A stretch of DNA of 50,036 nucleotides from Sphingobacterium endophyticum (lineage in GTDB: Bacteria; Bacteroidota; Bacteroidia; Sphingobacteriales; Sphingobacteriaceae), in the NCBI RefSeq assembly GCF_009733535.1, contig NZ_SMMI01000024.1:1-50036 (forward strand). The letters run 5' to 3'. The position numbers and the translations under genes are program-made. A model generated the notes under the pieces. It did not search any database and was not told the origin of the DNA. It saw only the letters and a list, made by a program, of their open reading frames with translations. Shown here in pieces: positions 23,632-32,828 of this stretch (positions within the stretch are counted from its first letter, which is position 1; each line of letters starts with the position of its first letter).

Positions 23632-24557
23632 ATTTTCGACTCCTTTAAATGATATCCTCTTAAAAAATCTGACACTAGCATTCTTTTTTTACCTTCGATC
23701 TGAATTTCTTTAAGTATAATAAAGCCGTCTTTACTAGCAAATTTTAATTGGCTTTTTCCATCGGAAATATACTTTCCGGGATCAATATTGTGCTGAACTA
23801 TTTCTTTTTCTGATTTAAATATTTTTAAAACTTTATCATCTAAATAGGTGAATGCAGTTGGGTAGGGACTTAATCCTCGGATCAGGTTATAAATTTCAAC
23901 AGTATTTTTATTCCAATTAATTAAACAGTCCTCTTTAAATATTTTTGGCGCATGATTTAATTCCTCTGTCTTTATAGAGTCCTGTGGGATTGGTTTTGTT
24001 TCATTATTTTGGATTGCATTTACAGTTTTGATTAACAGCTCAGCACCTGCATGCATCAGATTATCATGCAAATCCCCGGCTGTGTCCTCTTCATTAATTT
24101 TTACTTCAGTAGAAAATAAAATGTTTCCAGTATCTATTTCATGTTGTAATAAAAATGTAGTTACCCCGGATTTTTTTTCACCATTAATGACAGCATGGTT
24201 AATAGGCGCTGCGCCACGATAATCTGGCAATAGGGAGGCGTGTACATTGATTGTTCCTTTAGGTGGCATATTCCAAACCGATTCAGGAAGCATACGAAAT
24301 GCTACAACGACTTGCAGATCAGCTTTATAAGATTTTAATTCATCTAGGAAATTAGGGTCTTTTAAATTTACTGGTTGAAGTACAGGGATATTTTTAGAAA
24401 CAGCGAATTGTTTGACAGCTGAGGCATGAAATTTTTGACCTCTTCCAGCAGGTTTGTCTGCTGCAGTTACAACCGCTACAACTTCTTTACCAGCTTCTAT
24501 TAATGCATTTAAAGATGCTACGGCGAAGTCTGGGGTTCCCATAAAAATGATGCGCAT
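23628..24557 (-). CDS. fmt: Methionyl-tRNA formyltransferase
   Basis: This 309-residue enzyme formylates initiator Met-tRNA using 10-formyltetrahydrofolate. The N-terminal domain has MRIIFMGTPDFAVASL and the catalytic triad N104, H106 and D142 (NVHASLLPDYRGAAPIN and HEIDTGNIL). The linker and C-terminal OB-like domain (from about 205) bind the tRNA. The length is normal. It is convergent with the small HTH gene and divergent from the ABC permease gene, with 92 bases between the two starts. Confidence 0.96.
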   Translation of the reverse strand: MRIIFMGTPDFAVASLNALIEAGKEVVAVVTAADKPAGRGQKFHASAVKQFAVSKNIPVLQPVNLKDPNFLDELKSYKADLQVVVAFRMLPESVWNMPPKGTINVHASLLPDYRGAAPINHAVINGEKKSGVTTFLLQHEIDTGNILFSTEVKINEEDTAGDLHDNLMHAGAELLIKTVNAIQNNETKPIPQDSIKTEELNHAPKIFKEDCLINWNKNTVEIYNLIRGLSPYPTAFTYLDDKVLKIFKSEKEIVQHNIDPGKYISDGKSQLKFASKDGFIILKEIQIEGKKRMLVSDFLRGYHLKESKI

Positions 24558-24596
24558 ATAAAATACTATTATGATTTGGATGCAAAATCATCCGTA

Positions 24597-24625
24597 TTGT
24601 TGGATGACAAATTTTATTAACTTTG
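24597..24625 (+). promoter_or_regulatory. Promoter of the LolC/E-like permease gene
   Basis: TTG (24597-24599), an 18-base spacer and TAACTTTG (24618-24625) match the Bacteroidota promoter. A TTG codon at 24623 overlaps this -7 element and so cannot be the translation start. Confidence 0.6.
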
Positions 24626-24649
24626 CGAAGTTACAAATTTAATTTAAGC

Positions 24650-25867
24650 TTGAATTTTCCATATTTCTTAGCCAAGAGGATTACACTAGAGGGAAACCGA
24701 ACGTTTTCTAAACTTATCGTGCGTGTTACCATAGGGGCATTGGCCTTAGCAATAATGGCGATTATTCTTGCTGTAGCCATCTTGAATGGTTTTAAAGGAG
24801 AAATTACAGAAAAACAAAGGGGATTTTTTGGCGACATTATTATCCTTAAAAATGAGAGAAATGAATCTTATGTCAATTCTCCAATTTCCCTTAGCGAAAA
24901 AGAAATTAGTCGCATCAAAGAGAACCCAAATGTTGTTGATGTTTACCCATATGCAACCAAAGCGGGTATAATGAATGTCAAGGGTGAAGTAGAGGGTGTT
25001 TTATTAAAAGGAATAGACAAAGACTATGATCAAAATTTCCTTTCGAAAACAATTCTTGAAGGGGATACAATAAATTTTTCTTCGGAAGATGCGGACAATC
25101 AATTATTGATTTCTTCATTAATGGCGAATAGGCTTAATCTGAAAGTAGGTGAAAGTTTTATTATGTATTTCATTCAAGATGTCGTAAAAAAAAGAAAGTT
25201 TACAGTAAAAGGAATATTTACAACCAACTCTGAGGAACTAGATAAGATTTATGTGATAGGTTCATTACCTTTAATTCGTCGCTTGAATAATTTGGAAGAA
25301 CAACAGGCTGGAGGCTACGAAGTTCGTGTGAAAGATTTCAATCAACTATTTAAAACTACAGATGAATTAAACAATAATTTGGGAATTGAGCTTTATGCAA
25401 CCAATGTTGTGATGCAAATGCAGGATATATTTAACTGGTTGAATATGTTGGATATGAATGATAATATTATTTTCGTTTTAATGGTGATAGTTGCCGTTAT
25501 TAACATGATATCCGCCTTATTAATTTCTATTTTAGAGCGTTCTCCGATGATTGGTATGTTGAAGGCGTTAGGAATGAGAAATGGTAATATTCGAAAAGTA
25601 TTTTTATTCAATTCACTGTATCTGATTGGTTATGGTTTGCTTTTAGGTAATTTAATTGCAATTGTACTTTACTTCTTTCAGACCCAAACACACTTTTTCA
25701 AATTAGATCCCAGCATCTATTATGTCTCATTTGTACCGATGGAAATTTCCTGGGCAGTCGTGTTGTGGCTAAATCTTTCCTTAATTGTCATTGCATTAAT
25801 TACATTGTTTATTCCTTCGATGTTAATCTCCAGAATATCACCGATTAAGACCATTCAATTCAAGTAA
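24650..25867 (+). CDS. ABC transporter permease, LolC/LolE/FtsX type
   Basis: This roughly 405-residue membrane protein has the LolC/E layout. There is an N-terminal transmembrane helix (around VTIGALALAIMAIILAVAIL), a large periplasmic MacB-like core domain (about 60-255), and three C-terminal helices with the FtsX-domain run IISALLISILERSPMIGMLK-like (seen as NMISALLISILERSPMIGML) and ALGMRNGNIRKVF. It should shuttle lipoproteins from the inner membrane or act as another MacB/Lol-type exporter with an ATPase encoded elsewhere. The TTG at 24650 is chosen (protein begins MNFPYFLAKRI, as in relatives) because the earlier in-frame TTG at 24623 lies in the promoter. Which Lol role it has is not settled by sequence. 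Confidence 0.85.
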   Translation: MNFPYFLAKRITLEGNRTFSKLIVRVTIGALALAIMAIILAVAILNGFKGEITEKQRGFFGDIIILKNERNESYVNSPISLSEKEISRIKENPNVVDVYPYATKAGIMNVKGEVEGVLLKGIDKDYDQNFLSKTILEGDTINFSSEDADNQLLISSLMANRLNLKVGESFIMYFIQDVVKKRKFTVKGIFTTNSEELDKIYVIGSLPLIRRLNNLEEQQAGGYEVRVKDFNQLFKTTDELNNNLGIELYATNVVMQMQDIFNWLNMLDMNDNIIFVLMVIVAVINMISALLISILERSPMIGMLKALGMRNGNIRKVFLFNSLYLIGYGLLLGNLIAIVLYFFQTQTHFFKLDPSIYYVSFVPMEISWAVVLWLNLSLIVIALITLFIPSMLISRISPIKTIQFK

Positions 25868-25975
25868 TATTCTTGCTTTATTGCCCTATACAATCAATTA
25901 ATTCCTTTATTTTCCTTATCTTTCGATTGAAAACAATCTTGTTTTTTAATTGTATATGATAACATAAATATTTTT

Positions 25976-28111
25976 ATGGGCGACAAAATTTTTGATCATT
26001 TAATACATGCATTTGAGGCACCTTTAACCAACCCGGTGCTTATATTTTCTCTTGTACTTTTTATCATTTTATTATCTCCAATATTATTAAGACCCATTAA
26101 GGTTCCTGGAATTATTGGGTTAATTATTTCGGGGATGATTATCGGTCCACATGGATTAAATTGGCTAGAAAAAAATTCTGCAGTTGATTTATTTTCAACA
26201 ATTGGCTTGCTTTATATTATGTTTATTGCTGGTTTGGAACTTGATATGAATGAGTTTAAGAAGACTAAGCATAAGTCTTTTTTATTTGGCTTCTTTACGT
26301 TTATCATTCCAATTTCCATAGGTTTTCCAGTATGTTATTATATTCTTGATTATAGTTTATTGACGAGCATTCTGATTGCAAGTATGTTTGCAACCCATAC
26401 CTTGGTATCATATCCTATCGTAAATCGATATGGTATTTCAAAAAACGAAGCTGTTGCCATAACAATTGGAGGAACAATCTTAACGGATACTGCAGTTCTA
26501 ATCATCCTAGCTGTAATAAAAGGGGCCTCTCAAGGTGAAATCAACAATGAATTTTGGATAACACTAGGCGTATCCTTTGCAATCTTTCTATTTATAATGT
26601 TCGGAGTAATACCAAAGATCGCCAAGTGGTTTTTTGAGAAGGTTGAGAGCGAAAAAACAGGTCATTACATTTTTGTATTGACTGTTGTATTTTTTGCGGC
26701 ATTTTTGGCAGAAATGGCAAATCTGGAACCTATTATAGGAGCTTTCGTTGCAGGATTGGCATTAAATAAGTTGATTCCACATTCATCAGCATTAATGAAC
26801 AGGATTGAGTTCATAGGTAATGCCATTTTTATTCCTTTCTTTTTGATTTCAGTAGGGATGATTGTTGATATTGGAGTCATAACCAATAGCACAGGTCTGA
26901 CTGTATTTTATGTTGCAGGTGCCTTGACATTAGTTGGTATAGTTGGGAAATTTTTGGCTGCGACTGCTACACAGTGGGTATTTAAATATTCCAAGAATGA
27001 GCGGAATTTAATATTTGGATTAAGTAATGCGCATGCTGCAGCGACGCTTGCAATTATCATGGTAGGTTATAACAATGATATTATTGATGAAAATGTCTTA
27101 AATGGGACAATCATGTTGATTTTAGTCAGTTGTATTATTGCATCTATTGTTACTGAAAATGCTTCTAAGAAAATTGTTTTGGAAGGTCGTCAACATGTTG
27201 AGCATATTGAACACGTTGAAGAACATGAGGAACAGATTATGATTCCGATTGCCAATTTAAATAATATGGAAGCTATTTTGGACTTTGCTACTTTAGTCAA
27301 ATCAAAGAAATCTCCACATCCATTAAATATATTAAGTGTTGTTCCAAATGATGAGCAGGCGGAAATAAACCTTGTCCAGGCACGTCAGAATCTTGATAAG
27401 ATGGCAAAATATGCTTCTGGATCAGAGACGGAGGTTGATTTAGTTTCCAAGGTAGATTATAATATAGCGAGTGGAATTAGTAGGGCGTCAAAAGAAGCAT
27501 TCGCAGACTGTTTGATTTTAGGTTGGCCGAGTGCTACAAGTTTTGTTGAAAAGATCGTAGGAGAGAAGACGGAAAGTATTTTGAACAGAACAGATGCCAC
27601 TTTGATGATGTGCCGAATAGAAAAGCCATTTATAACGAACAAAATGATCACCGTTTTTGTTCCACCATTAGCAGAATCGGAAGTTGGTTTTGCCTACTGG
27701 ATGGAAAAAATGACAAAATTGGCTTCAGAACTATCGTTGCCTATTATTTTTGTTTGTAACCATCGCAGCCACCAGGCGATTGAAATGATGTTGGAAACCT
27801 TGAAGTCTAGTGTTCCTGTTTCTTTTGAACAATATGAGGATTGGGACAATATGTTTGGATTGGCGACTTTTAGTAATGCTGATTCCTTACTTGTATTTGT
27901 TTCAGCAAGAAATGGTGATGTATCCTATAGGGATTCCTTAGACGGATTAGCAAAGCGTGTTGGAAAATATTATAAAAATCAGAACTTGATTTTAATATTT
28001 CCTGCCCGATTGGAGGATCAGCATATTGATGAATATGAAGACATTCAAACGGCACCGATTTTCAGAAGAATTAGTCGAGAAATTGGAAATATGTTTGGTA
28101 AGGAAAAATAG
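25976..28111 (+). CDS. CPA2 cation:proton antiporter with stress-domain-like tail
   Basis: This 711-residue membrane protein belongs to the CPA2 monovalent cation:proton antiporters (KefB/GerN/NapA type). About twelve hydrophobic helices fill residues 18-410, with VPGIIGLIISGMIIGPHGLN near 44, LFSTIGLLYIMFIAGLELDM near 75 and the conserved LEPIIGAFVAGLALN near 250. The tail (about 430-711) is cytoplasmic and reads like two universal-stress-protein-like halves (ILSVVPNDEQAE and later DCLILGWPSA, TDATLMMCR), a common fusion. It probably exchanges Na+ or K+ for H+ to control pH and salt. A His/Glu-rich linker (EHIEHVEEHEEQ) separates the domains. It is followed after 25 bases by icd. Confidence 0.88.
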   Translation: MGDKIFDHLIHAFEAPLTNPVLIFSLVLFIILLSPILLRPIKVPGIIGLIISGMIIGPHGLNWLEKNSAVDLFSTIGLLYIMFIAGLELDMNEFKKTKHKSFLFGFFTFIIPISIGFPVCYYILDYSLLTSILIASMFATHTLVSYPIVNRYGISKNEAVAITIGGTILTDTAVLIILAVIKGASQGEINNEFWITLGVSFAIFLFIMFGVIPKIAKWFFEKVESEKTGHYIFVLTVVFFAAFLAEMANLEPIIGAFVAGLALNKLIPHSSALMNRIEFIGNAIFIPFFLISVGMIVDIGVITNSTGLTVFYVAGALTLVGIVGKFLAATATQWVFKYSKNERNLIFGLSNAHAAATLAIIMVGYNNDIIDENVLNGTIMLILVSCIIASIVTENASKKIVLEGRQHVEHIEHVEEHEEQIMIPIANLNNMEAILDFATLVKSKKSPHPLNILSVVPNDEQAEINLVQARQNLDKMAKYASGSETEVDLVSKVDYNIASGISRASKEAFADCLILGWPSATSFVEKIVGEKTESILNRTDATLMMCRIEKPFITNKMITVFVPPLAESEVGFAYWMEKMTKLASELSLPIIFVCNHRSHQAIEMMLETLKSSVPVSFEQYEDWDNMFGLATFSNADSLLVFVSARNGDVSYRDSLDGLAKRVGKYYKNQNLILIFPARLEDQHIDEYEDIQTAPIFRRISREIGNMFGKEK

Positions 28112-28136
28112 AATATAAATATATAATCGTAGGTAT

Positions 28137-29399
28137 ATGTCAGATAAGGTAAGTATAGATTCACATGGTAAATTAATAGTTCCAGATCAAGTCACCATAC
28201 CCTTTATTATCGGAGATGGGATAGGTCCGGACATATGGAATGCATCCGTTCGGGTTTTTGATTCAGCTGTTGAGAAGCAATATTCTGGGAAAAGAAAGAT
28301 TACATGGAAAGAGGTTCTAGCAGGCGAGAAGGCATTTAATCAAACAGGAAATTGGTTGCCGGAGGAGACTTTAGATGTCTTCAAAGAGTATTTGATAGGC
28401 ATAAAGGGACCATTGACTACACCTATTGGAGGAGGTATTCGATCATTAAATGTTGCATTACGCAAAGAGTTGGATCTGTATGTATGTCAAAGGCCTACCA
28501 AGTGGTATGAGGGCGTTCCTTCCCCAGTAAAACATCCTGAAAAGGTTGATATGGTAGTTTTTCGTGAAAACACGGAAGATATTTATGCAGGAATCGAATT
28601 TGCTGCAGGTACAGCCGAGGCAAAGCGTATTCAAGATTTCTTAAAGAATGACTTGAATGTAGATTATAATTTCAGCAATACTACCGGTGTTGGTTTAAAG
28701 TTTGTTTCTGAGGAAGGATCTAAAAGACTTATTCGTGCTGCCATAGAATTTGCATTAAATGAAGGACGTAAGTCAGTAACCTTGGTTCACAAAGGGAACA
28801 TTATGAAATTCACAGAGGGTGCATTTAAGAATTGGGGATATGAATTGGCGGAGAAGGATTTTGGAAATCAAGTTTATACTTGGAATCAGTGGGAAAACAC
28901 TAAATCTAAGGATGGGCAAGATGCTGCAAACGCTGAACAGAAAGAAGCGGAGCATGCTGGGAAATTAATTATTAAAGATATGATTGCTGATAATTTTTTG
29001 CAGCAAATTCTTTTGGCGCCACAGGATTTTGATGTTATTGCGACTTTAAATCTCAATGGTGATTATATTTCAGATGCCCTTGCGGCGATGGTAGGTGGGA
29101 TAGGTATTGCGCCAGGAGCAAATATTAATTTTAAGACAGGCCACGCGATCTTTGAAGCTACGCACGGGACAGCACCTAGGTTTGCCAATACCAATACCAT
29201 GAACCCTTCATCTGTAATTCTGAGTGGTGTAATGATGTTGGAATACATGGGTTGGACAGAGGCAGCGGATGCTATTGTTTCAGCATTGGCGGAAACCATA
29301 AAGGAAAAAACAGTAACTATAGATTTTTATAACCTTATGGAAGGGGCTACATTACTTAAAACATCCGAGTTTGCGGATAAGATTATTGAGAAATTATAA
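28137..29399 (+). CDS. icd: Isocitrate dehydrogenase (NADP-type)
   Basis: This 420-residue isocitrate dehydrogenase oxidatively decarboxylates isocitrate to 2-oxoglutarate in the TCA cycle. The substrate-phosphate serine region GGGIRSLNVALRKELDLYVC is at about 99-118, VVFRENTEDIYAGIEF near 140, the conserved LVHKGNIMKFTEGAF near 220, metal-binding aspartates in LNGDYISDALAAMVGGIGIA, and the cofactor region ATHGTAPRFANTNTMNPSS near 345. Length and layout match the E. coli Icd type. It lies 25 bases after the antiporter gene and is followed by a terminator. Confidence 0.95.
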   Translation: MSDKVSIDSHGKLIVPDQVTIPFIIGDGIGPDIWNASVRVFDSAVEKQYSGKRKITWKEVLAGEKAFNQTGNWLPEETLDVFKEYLIGIKGPLTTPIGGGIRSLNVALRKELDLYVCQRPTKWYEGVPSPVKHPEKVDMVVFRENTEDIYAGIEFAAGTAEAKRIQDFLKNDLNVDYNFSNTTGVGLKFVSEEGSKRLIRAAIEFALNEGRKSVTLVHKGNIMKFTEGAFKNWGYELAEKDFGNQVYTWNQWENTKSKDGQDAANAEQKEAEHAGKLIIKDMIADNFLQQILLAPQDFDVIATLNLNGDYISDALAAMVGGIGIAPGANINFKTGHAIFEATHGTAPRFANTNTMNPSSVILSGVMMLEYMGWTEAADAIVSALAETIKEKTVTIDFYNLMEGATLLKTSEFADKIIEKL

Positions 29400-29415
29400 T
29401 TATTAAAATATATAG

Positions 29416-29443
29416 AGCTGAACTTTAATGGGTTCAGCTTTTT
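29416..29443 (+). terminator. icd terminator
   Basis: AGCTGAAC (29416-29423) pairs with GTTCAGCT (29432-29439), followed by T residues, 16 bases after the icd stop. Confidence 0.85.
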
Positions 29444-29457
29444 TAATTTAAATATTA

Positions 29458-29715
29458 ATGCTAATTACCGAAATACCTCGTTTTATTGTTCAATCCGGTT
29501 TTTTTAATCATCAAGATTTATTGAAGCTAACTAGTTTGGATGGCATTCCCACAGATCAAGAAATTGATCAATTTAAATATGAACCTGAAATACAGGAATT
29601 ATTGAATGCCTTCATAGGAGAAGAATCGACTAGAATAACCCACCAGTTATTGAAAGCGAAAGAATATTTAGATAAAAATGAAATTGTCAAGGCTTGGAAA
29701 CTGGCGCTGTTGTAA
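29458..29715 (+). CDS. Small hypothetical protein
   Basis: This is an 85-residue protein of unknown function, beginning MLITEIPRFIVQSGFFNHQD and ending in a helical KEYLDKNEIVKAWKLALL. It is soluble, acidic, predicted mostly helical, with no signal peptide or known motif. Its codon use is like that of its neighbours, and it lies between the icd terminator and the DUF1398 gene (30 bases away), with which it may be co-transcribed. It is accepted as real because of good frame quality and context, not because of a recognised family. Confidence 0.6.
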   Translation: MLITEIPRFIVQSGFFNHQDLLKLTSLDGIPTDQEIDQFKYEPEIQELLNAFIGEESTRITHQLLKAKEYLDKNEIVKAWKLALL

Positions 29716-29745
29716 GGTAAGAGACATTAGACATAAGACACAGCG

Positions 29746-30132
29746 ATGTTTACAATAAGAGAGATTGAAGAGGCTCACCAAAAGGTTAAGACAGGAGCAG
29801 ATTTTCCACGTTATATATTGGAAATAAAAGAAATTGGGGTGGAGGGATTTGAGTTCCAGGTTCAGGATGGGAGAGAGATTTATTTTGGTAAAGAGGGGAG
29901 TGCTTCATCGGATGCCAAGTATCCTGTTTTGAAAATTCTAGAAAGAGTAAGTTTTGATGTGTTTAAAGAAGAATTAATTCGACATCAGGAAGGAAAGACT
30001 AATTTTGATGAATTTGTGAAGATGTGTGCAGAGACAGGAATTGCCTATTGGAAGGTAAATTTGGAATTAAATACCTGTATTTATTATGATTTGGGGCATC
30101 ATGAAGTTTTGAAAGAAATTATTAATTTTTAG
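29746..30132 (+). CDS. DUF1398 family protein (YbcV-like)
   Basis: This 128-residue protein is recognised as DUF1398 (E. coli YbcV, once named for a phage envelope likeness). Typical features are the N-terminal FTIREIEEAHQKVKTGADFP, the YLEIKEIGVEGFEFQVQDG-like strand pair, FDEFVKMCAETGIAYWKVNL and a C-terminal TCIYYDLGHHEV. The family's function is unknown. It is cytoplasmic, with no signal peptide. It ends shortly before a bidirectional terminator shared with katG. Confidence 0.82.
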   Translation: MFTIREIEEAHQKVKTGADFPRYILEIKEIGVEGFEFQVQDGREIYFGKEGSASSDAKYPVLKILERVSFDVFKEELIRHQEGKTNFDEFVKMCAETGIAYWKVNLELNTCIYYDLGHHEVLKEIINF

Positions 30133-30160
30133 AATTTCTAAAGTTTAGAAATTGAGAATT

Positions 30161-30198
30161 AAAAGAAAAAGGCGGAAACAGTTCCGCCTTTTTCTTTT
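30161..30198. terminator. Bidirectional terminator between DUF1398 and katG
   Basis: A perfect 17-base stem (30161-30177 with 30182-30198) surrounds a four-base loop, with A and T runs on both sides. It serves convergent genes. Confidence 0.92.
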
Positions 30199-30222
30199 AA
30201 TTTATTTCTGTAATTAGAAGAT

Positions 30223-32508
30223 TTAATTTTTGACATCAAATCTATCTGCGTTCATTACCTTAGTCCAGGCTTTTACGAAGTCTTTAACAAATTTTTCCTG
30301 AGCATCAGCACTCGCATATACCTCAGCTACCACTCTGAGTTCAGAGTTTGAGCCGAAGACTAAATCAGAACGAGTTCCAGTCCATTTTGGTTGTCCAGTT
30401 TTACGGTCAGAGCCTATGTAAAGTTCTTTATCTTCGGAAGCAGCTTTCCATACAGTATTCATATCCAAAAGATTAACTAAGAAATCATTAGTAAGCTGTC
30501 CAGGACGATTGCTGAACACTCCATTTTTAGAACCATCATAGTTTGTATCTAAAACTCGCATTCCCGCTAAAAGCACGGTAAGTTCGGGAGCGGTAAGATT
30601 CAATAGCTGAGCTTTGTCAATTAAAAGTTCTTCCGTTGAAGATGTATATTTCCTTTTCTTGTAGTTTCTGAAACCATCAGCATTAGGTTCTAAGAATGCT
30701 ATTGATTCCGAATCAGTTTGTTCTTGTGAAGAGTCCATTCTTCCTGGAGTAAATGGAACATTAATTTCCGTTCCAGCATCCTGAGCAGCTTTTTCAACTG
30801 CTGAATTGCCTGCAATTACAATTAGGTCTGCAATAGAAACTCTTTTGTTCGAAGATTGTGACTGATTAAATTCATTTTGAATTTTTTCCAATACATTCAA
30901 GACTTTATTTAATTGTGTAGGATTGTTTACTTCCCAATCTTTTTGAGGAGTTAATCTTACACGAGCACCATTTGCACCACCACGTTTATCAGATCCACGG
31001 AATGTTGAAGCCGAAGCCCATGCCGTAGATACAAGTTCAGAAATGGAAAGGCCAGAGTTTAAAATTTTATTTTTTAATTCCTGAACATTATTTTCGTTAA
31101 CTGTTTCATGGTTAAGGTCAGGAATTGGGTCTTGCCAAGTAAATATTTCAGAGGGTACATCAGCGCCCAAATAGCGAGACCTAGGTCCCATATCTCTGTG
31201 AGTTAATTTGAACCATGCCCGAGCAAAAGCATCAGCAAATGCATCTTGGCTTTCTAGGAATTTTCTAGATATTTTTTCATAAACAGGATCAAATCTTAAA
31301 GATAAATCCGTTGTCAACATGGTTGGTTTACGTTTTTTATTTGGATCAAAAGGATCAGGAATAACATCATCAGCGTCTTTAGCAACCCATTGATGAGCTC
31401 CGGCAGGACTTTTTGTTAATTCCCATTCATAGTTGAATAGGTTTTCAAAGAAATTGTTGCTCCATTGAGTTGGGGTTTCTGTCCAAATAACTTCCAATCC
31501 AGAAGTAATTGCATCAGATCCAACTCCAGATTTATATTTGCTTTGCCATCCCAAACCTTGCTCTTCAAGTCCAGCTGCTTCTGGCTCTTTTCCTACATTG
31601 TCGGCAGGGCCAGCACCATGGGTTTTACCAAAAGAGTGACCACCAGCAATTAGTGCAACAGTTTCTTCATCATCCATAGCCATTCTGCCAAATGTATCAC
31701 GGATATCTTTAGCTGCCAAGATAGGGTCAGGATTTCCATCAGGACCTTCTGGATTTACATAGATTAATCCCATTTGCACTGCCGCTAATGGATTTTCAAG
31801 ATTTCTTGAATGTACATCCCCATCTGCTTTATCATCTGCAGATAAAACAGCATGATCTTTTTCAACAACACCTTCAGAACCATGTGCGTAGCGAACATCA
31901 CCACCTAACCAAGTTTGTTCAGAACCCCAATATACATCATCATCAGGTTCAAAGGCATCTACACGACCTCCAGCAAAACCTAGGGTTTTGAATCCCATGG
32001 ATTCTAAGGCAATATTTCCAGTTAATACTAGTAAATCAGCCCAAGAAAGTTTGTTGCCGTATTTTTGCTTAATTGGCCATAAAAGACGTCGAGCTTTATC
32101 TAAACTCACATTGTCCGGCCAGCTGTTCAATGGGGCAAAGCGTTGTTGACCTGTTCCTGCACCACCGCGACCATCACCAACACGGTAGGTACCTGCAGAG
32201 TGCCAAGCCATACGGATAAATAAGCCGCCATAATGCCCAAAATCAGCAGGCCACCAGTCTTGCGAGTCCGTCATTAAAGCATGAAGATCTTGTTTTACAG
32301 CTTCTAAATCTAATTTAGAAAATTCTTCTGCATAATTAAAGTCAGAATCCATTGGAGTTGATAGATTTGAATGCTGACGAAGTAAACTTACTTTAAGTCT
32401 TTTTGGCCACCAATCTGAATTTGTTGTTCCTCCTCCAGCAACAGTTAAATTTTGTTTTGCATTACCATTGTGAAATGGGCATTTGCTAATGTCGTTTCCA
32501 TTTTCCAT
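30223..32508 (-). CDS. katG: Catalase-peroxidase KatG
   Basis: This 761-residue bifunctional haem enzyme breaks down hydrogen peroxide. The N-terminal catalytic half has the distal site RMAWHSAGTYR (Arg, Trp, His; the Trp is part of the Met-Tyr-Trp adduct), QMGLIYVNPEGPDG carrying the adduct Tyr, and the proximal haem histidine motif VALIAGGHSFGKTHGA. The C-terminal half is the usual degenerate duplicate (TAWASASTFRGSDKRGGANG) without haem. The full length is normal. The N-terminal CPFHNG start is typical of KatG in Bacteroidota. It is monocistronic; no clear OxyR site or promoter was recognised in the 320-base region upstream, though expression is expected to respond to peroxide. Confidence 0.97.
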   Translation of the reverse strand: MENGNDISKCPFHNGNAKQNLTVAGGGTTNSDWWPKRLKVSLLRQHSNLSTPMDSDFNYAEEFSKLDLEAVKQDLHALMTDSQDWWPADFGHYGGLFIRMAWHSAGTYRVGDGRGGAGTGQQRFAPLNSWPDNVSLDKARRLLWPIKQKYGNKLSWADLLVLTGNIALESMGFKTLGFAGGRVDAFEPDDDVYWGSEQTWLGGDVRYAHGSEGVVEKDHAVLSADDKADGDVHSRNLENPLAAVQMGLIYVNPEGPDGNPDPILAAKDIRDTFGRMAMDDEETVALIAGGHSFGKTHGAGPADNVGKEPEAAGLEEQGLGWQSKYKSGVGSDAITSGLEVIWTETPTQWSNNFFENLFNYEWELTKSPAGAHQWVAKDADDVIPDPFDPNKKRKPTMLTTDLSLRFDPVYEKISRKFLESQDAFADAFARAWFKLTHRDMGPRSRYLGADVPSEIFTWQDPIPDLNHETVNENNVQELKNKILNSGLSISELVSTAWASASTFRGSDKRGGANGARVRLTPQKDWEVNNPTQLNKVLNVLEKIQNEFNQSQSSNKRVSIADLIVIAGNSAVEKAAQDAGTEINVPFTPGRMDSSQEQTDSESIAFLEPNADGFRNYKKRKYTSSTEELLIDKAQLLNLTAPELTVLLAGMRVLDTNYDGSKNGVFSNRPGQLTNDFLVNLLDMNTVWKAASEDKELYIGSDRKTGQPKWTGTRSDLVFGSNSELRVVAEVYASADAQEKFVKDFVKAWTKVMNADRFDVKN

Positions 32509-32717
32509 ATTCTGTATTTGTCTTTTATTTGATCCCCAAATAATAGGAGAGGTTAAATATTAATGCTCTATTATTTTGAACTTATTTAATGATGATTTGT
32601 TTTTCTCCTTTAAATTTAATTAAAGTTAGATAAATAAAATCTAAGTGACATGTATATTTCAATAGATTTTTTCTATGGTTTATAAGTAAATTAAGATTTG
32701 GATAAATGTTATGGAAA

Positions 32718-32748
32718 TTGTCTGTAACTTGAACATAAGTTATCTTTA
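32718..32748 (+). promoter_or_regulatory. Candidate promoter of the TlpA-like lipoprotein gene
   Basis: TTG (32718-32720), a 20-base spacer and TATCTTTA (32741-32748) nearly match the Bacteroidota consensus, about 80 bases before the start. The remaining katG/TlpA intergenic DNA (32509-32717) is AT-rich with no further feature seen. Confidence 0.5.
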
Positions 32749-32828
32749 TTTAACCTTATTATTTAGCTAACCATGATTTTCCGGGCAGAAACTCCTTAAT
32801 TTTTTCTTGGTAATAAAACCAATTATAT

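Noticed and set aside
25925..25945. GATTG-AAAA-CAATC hairpin followed by T residues after the permease gene
   Set aside because: The stem is only five pairs and AT-rich; too weak to call a terminator with confidence.
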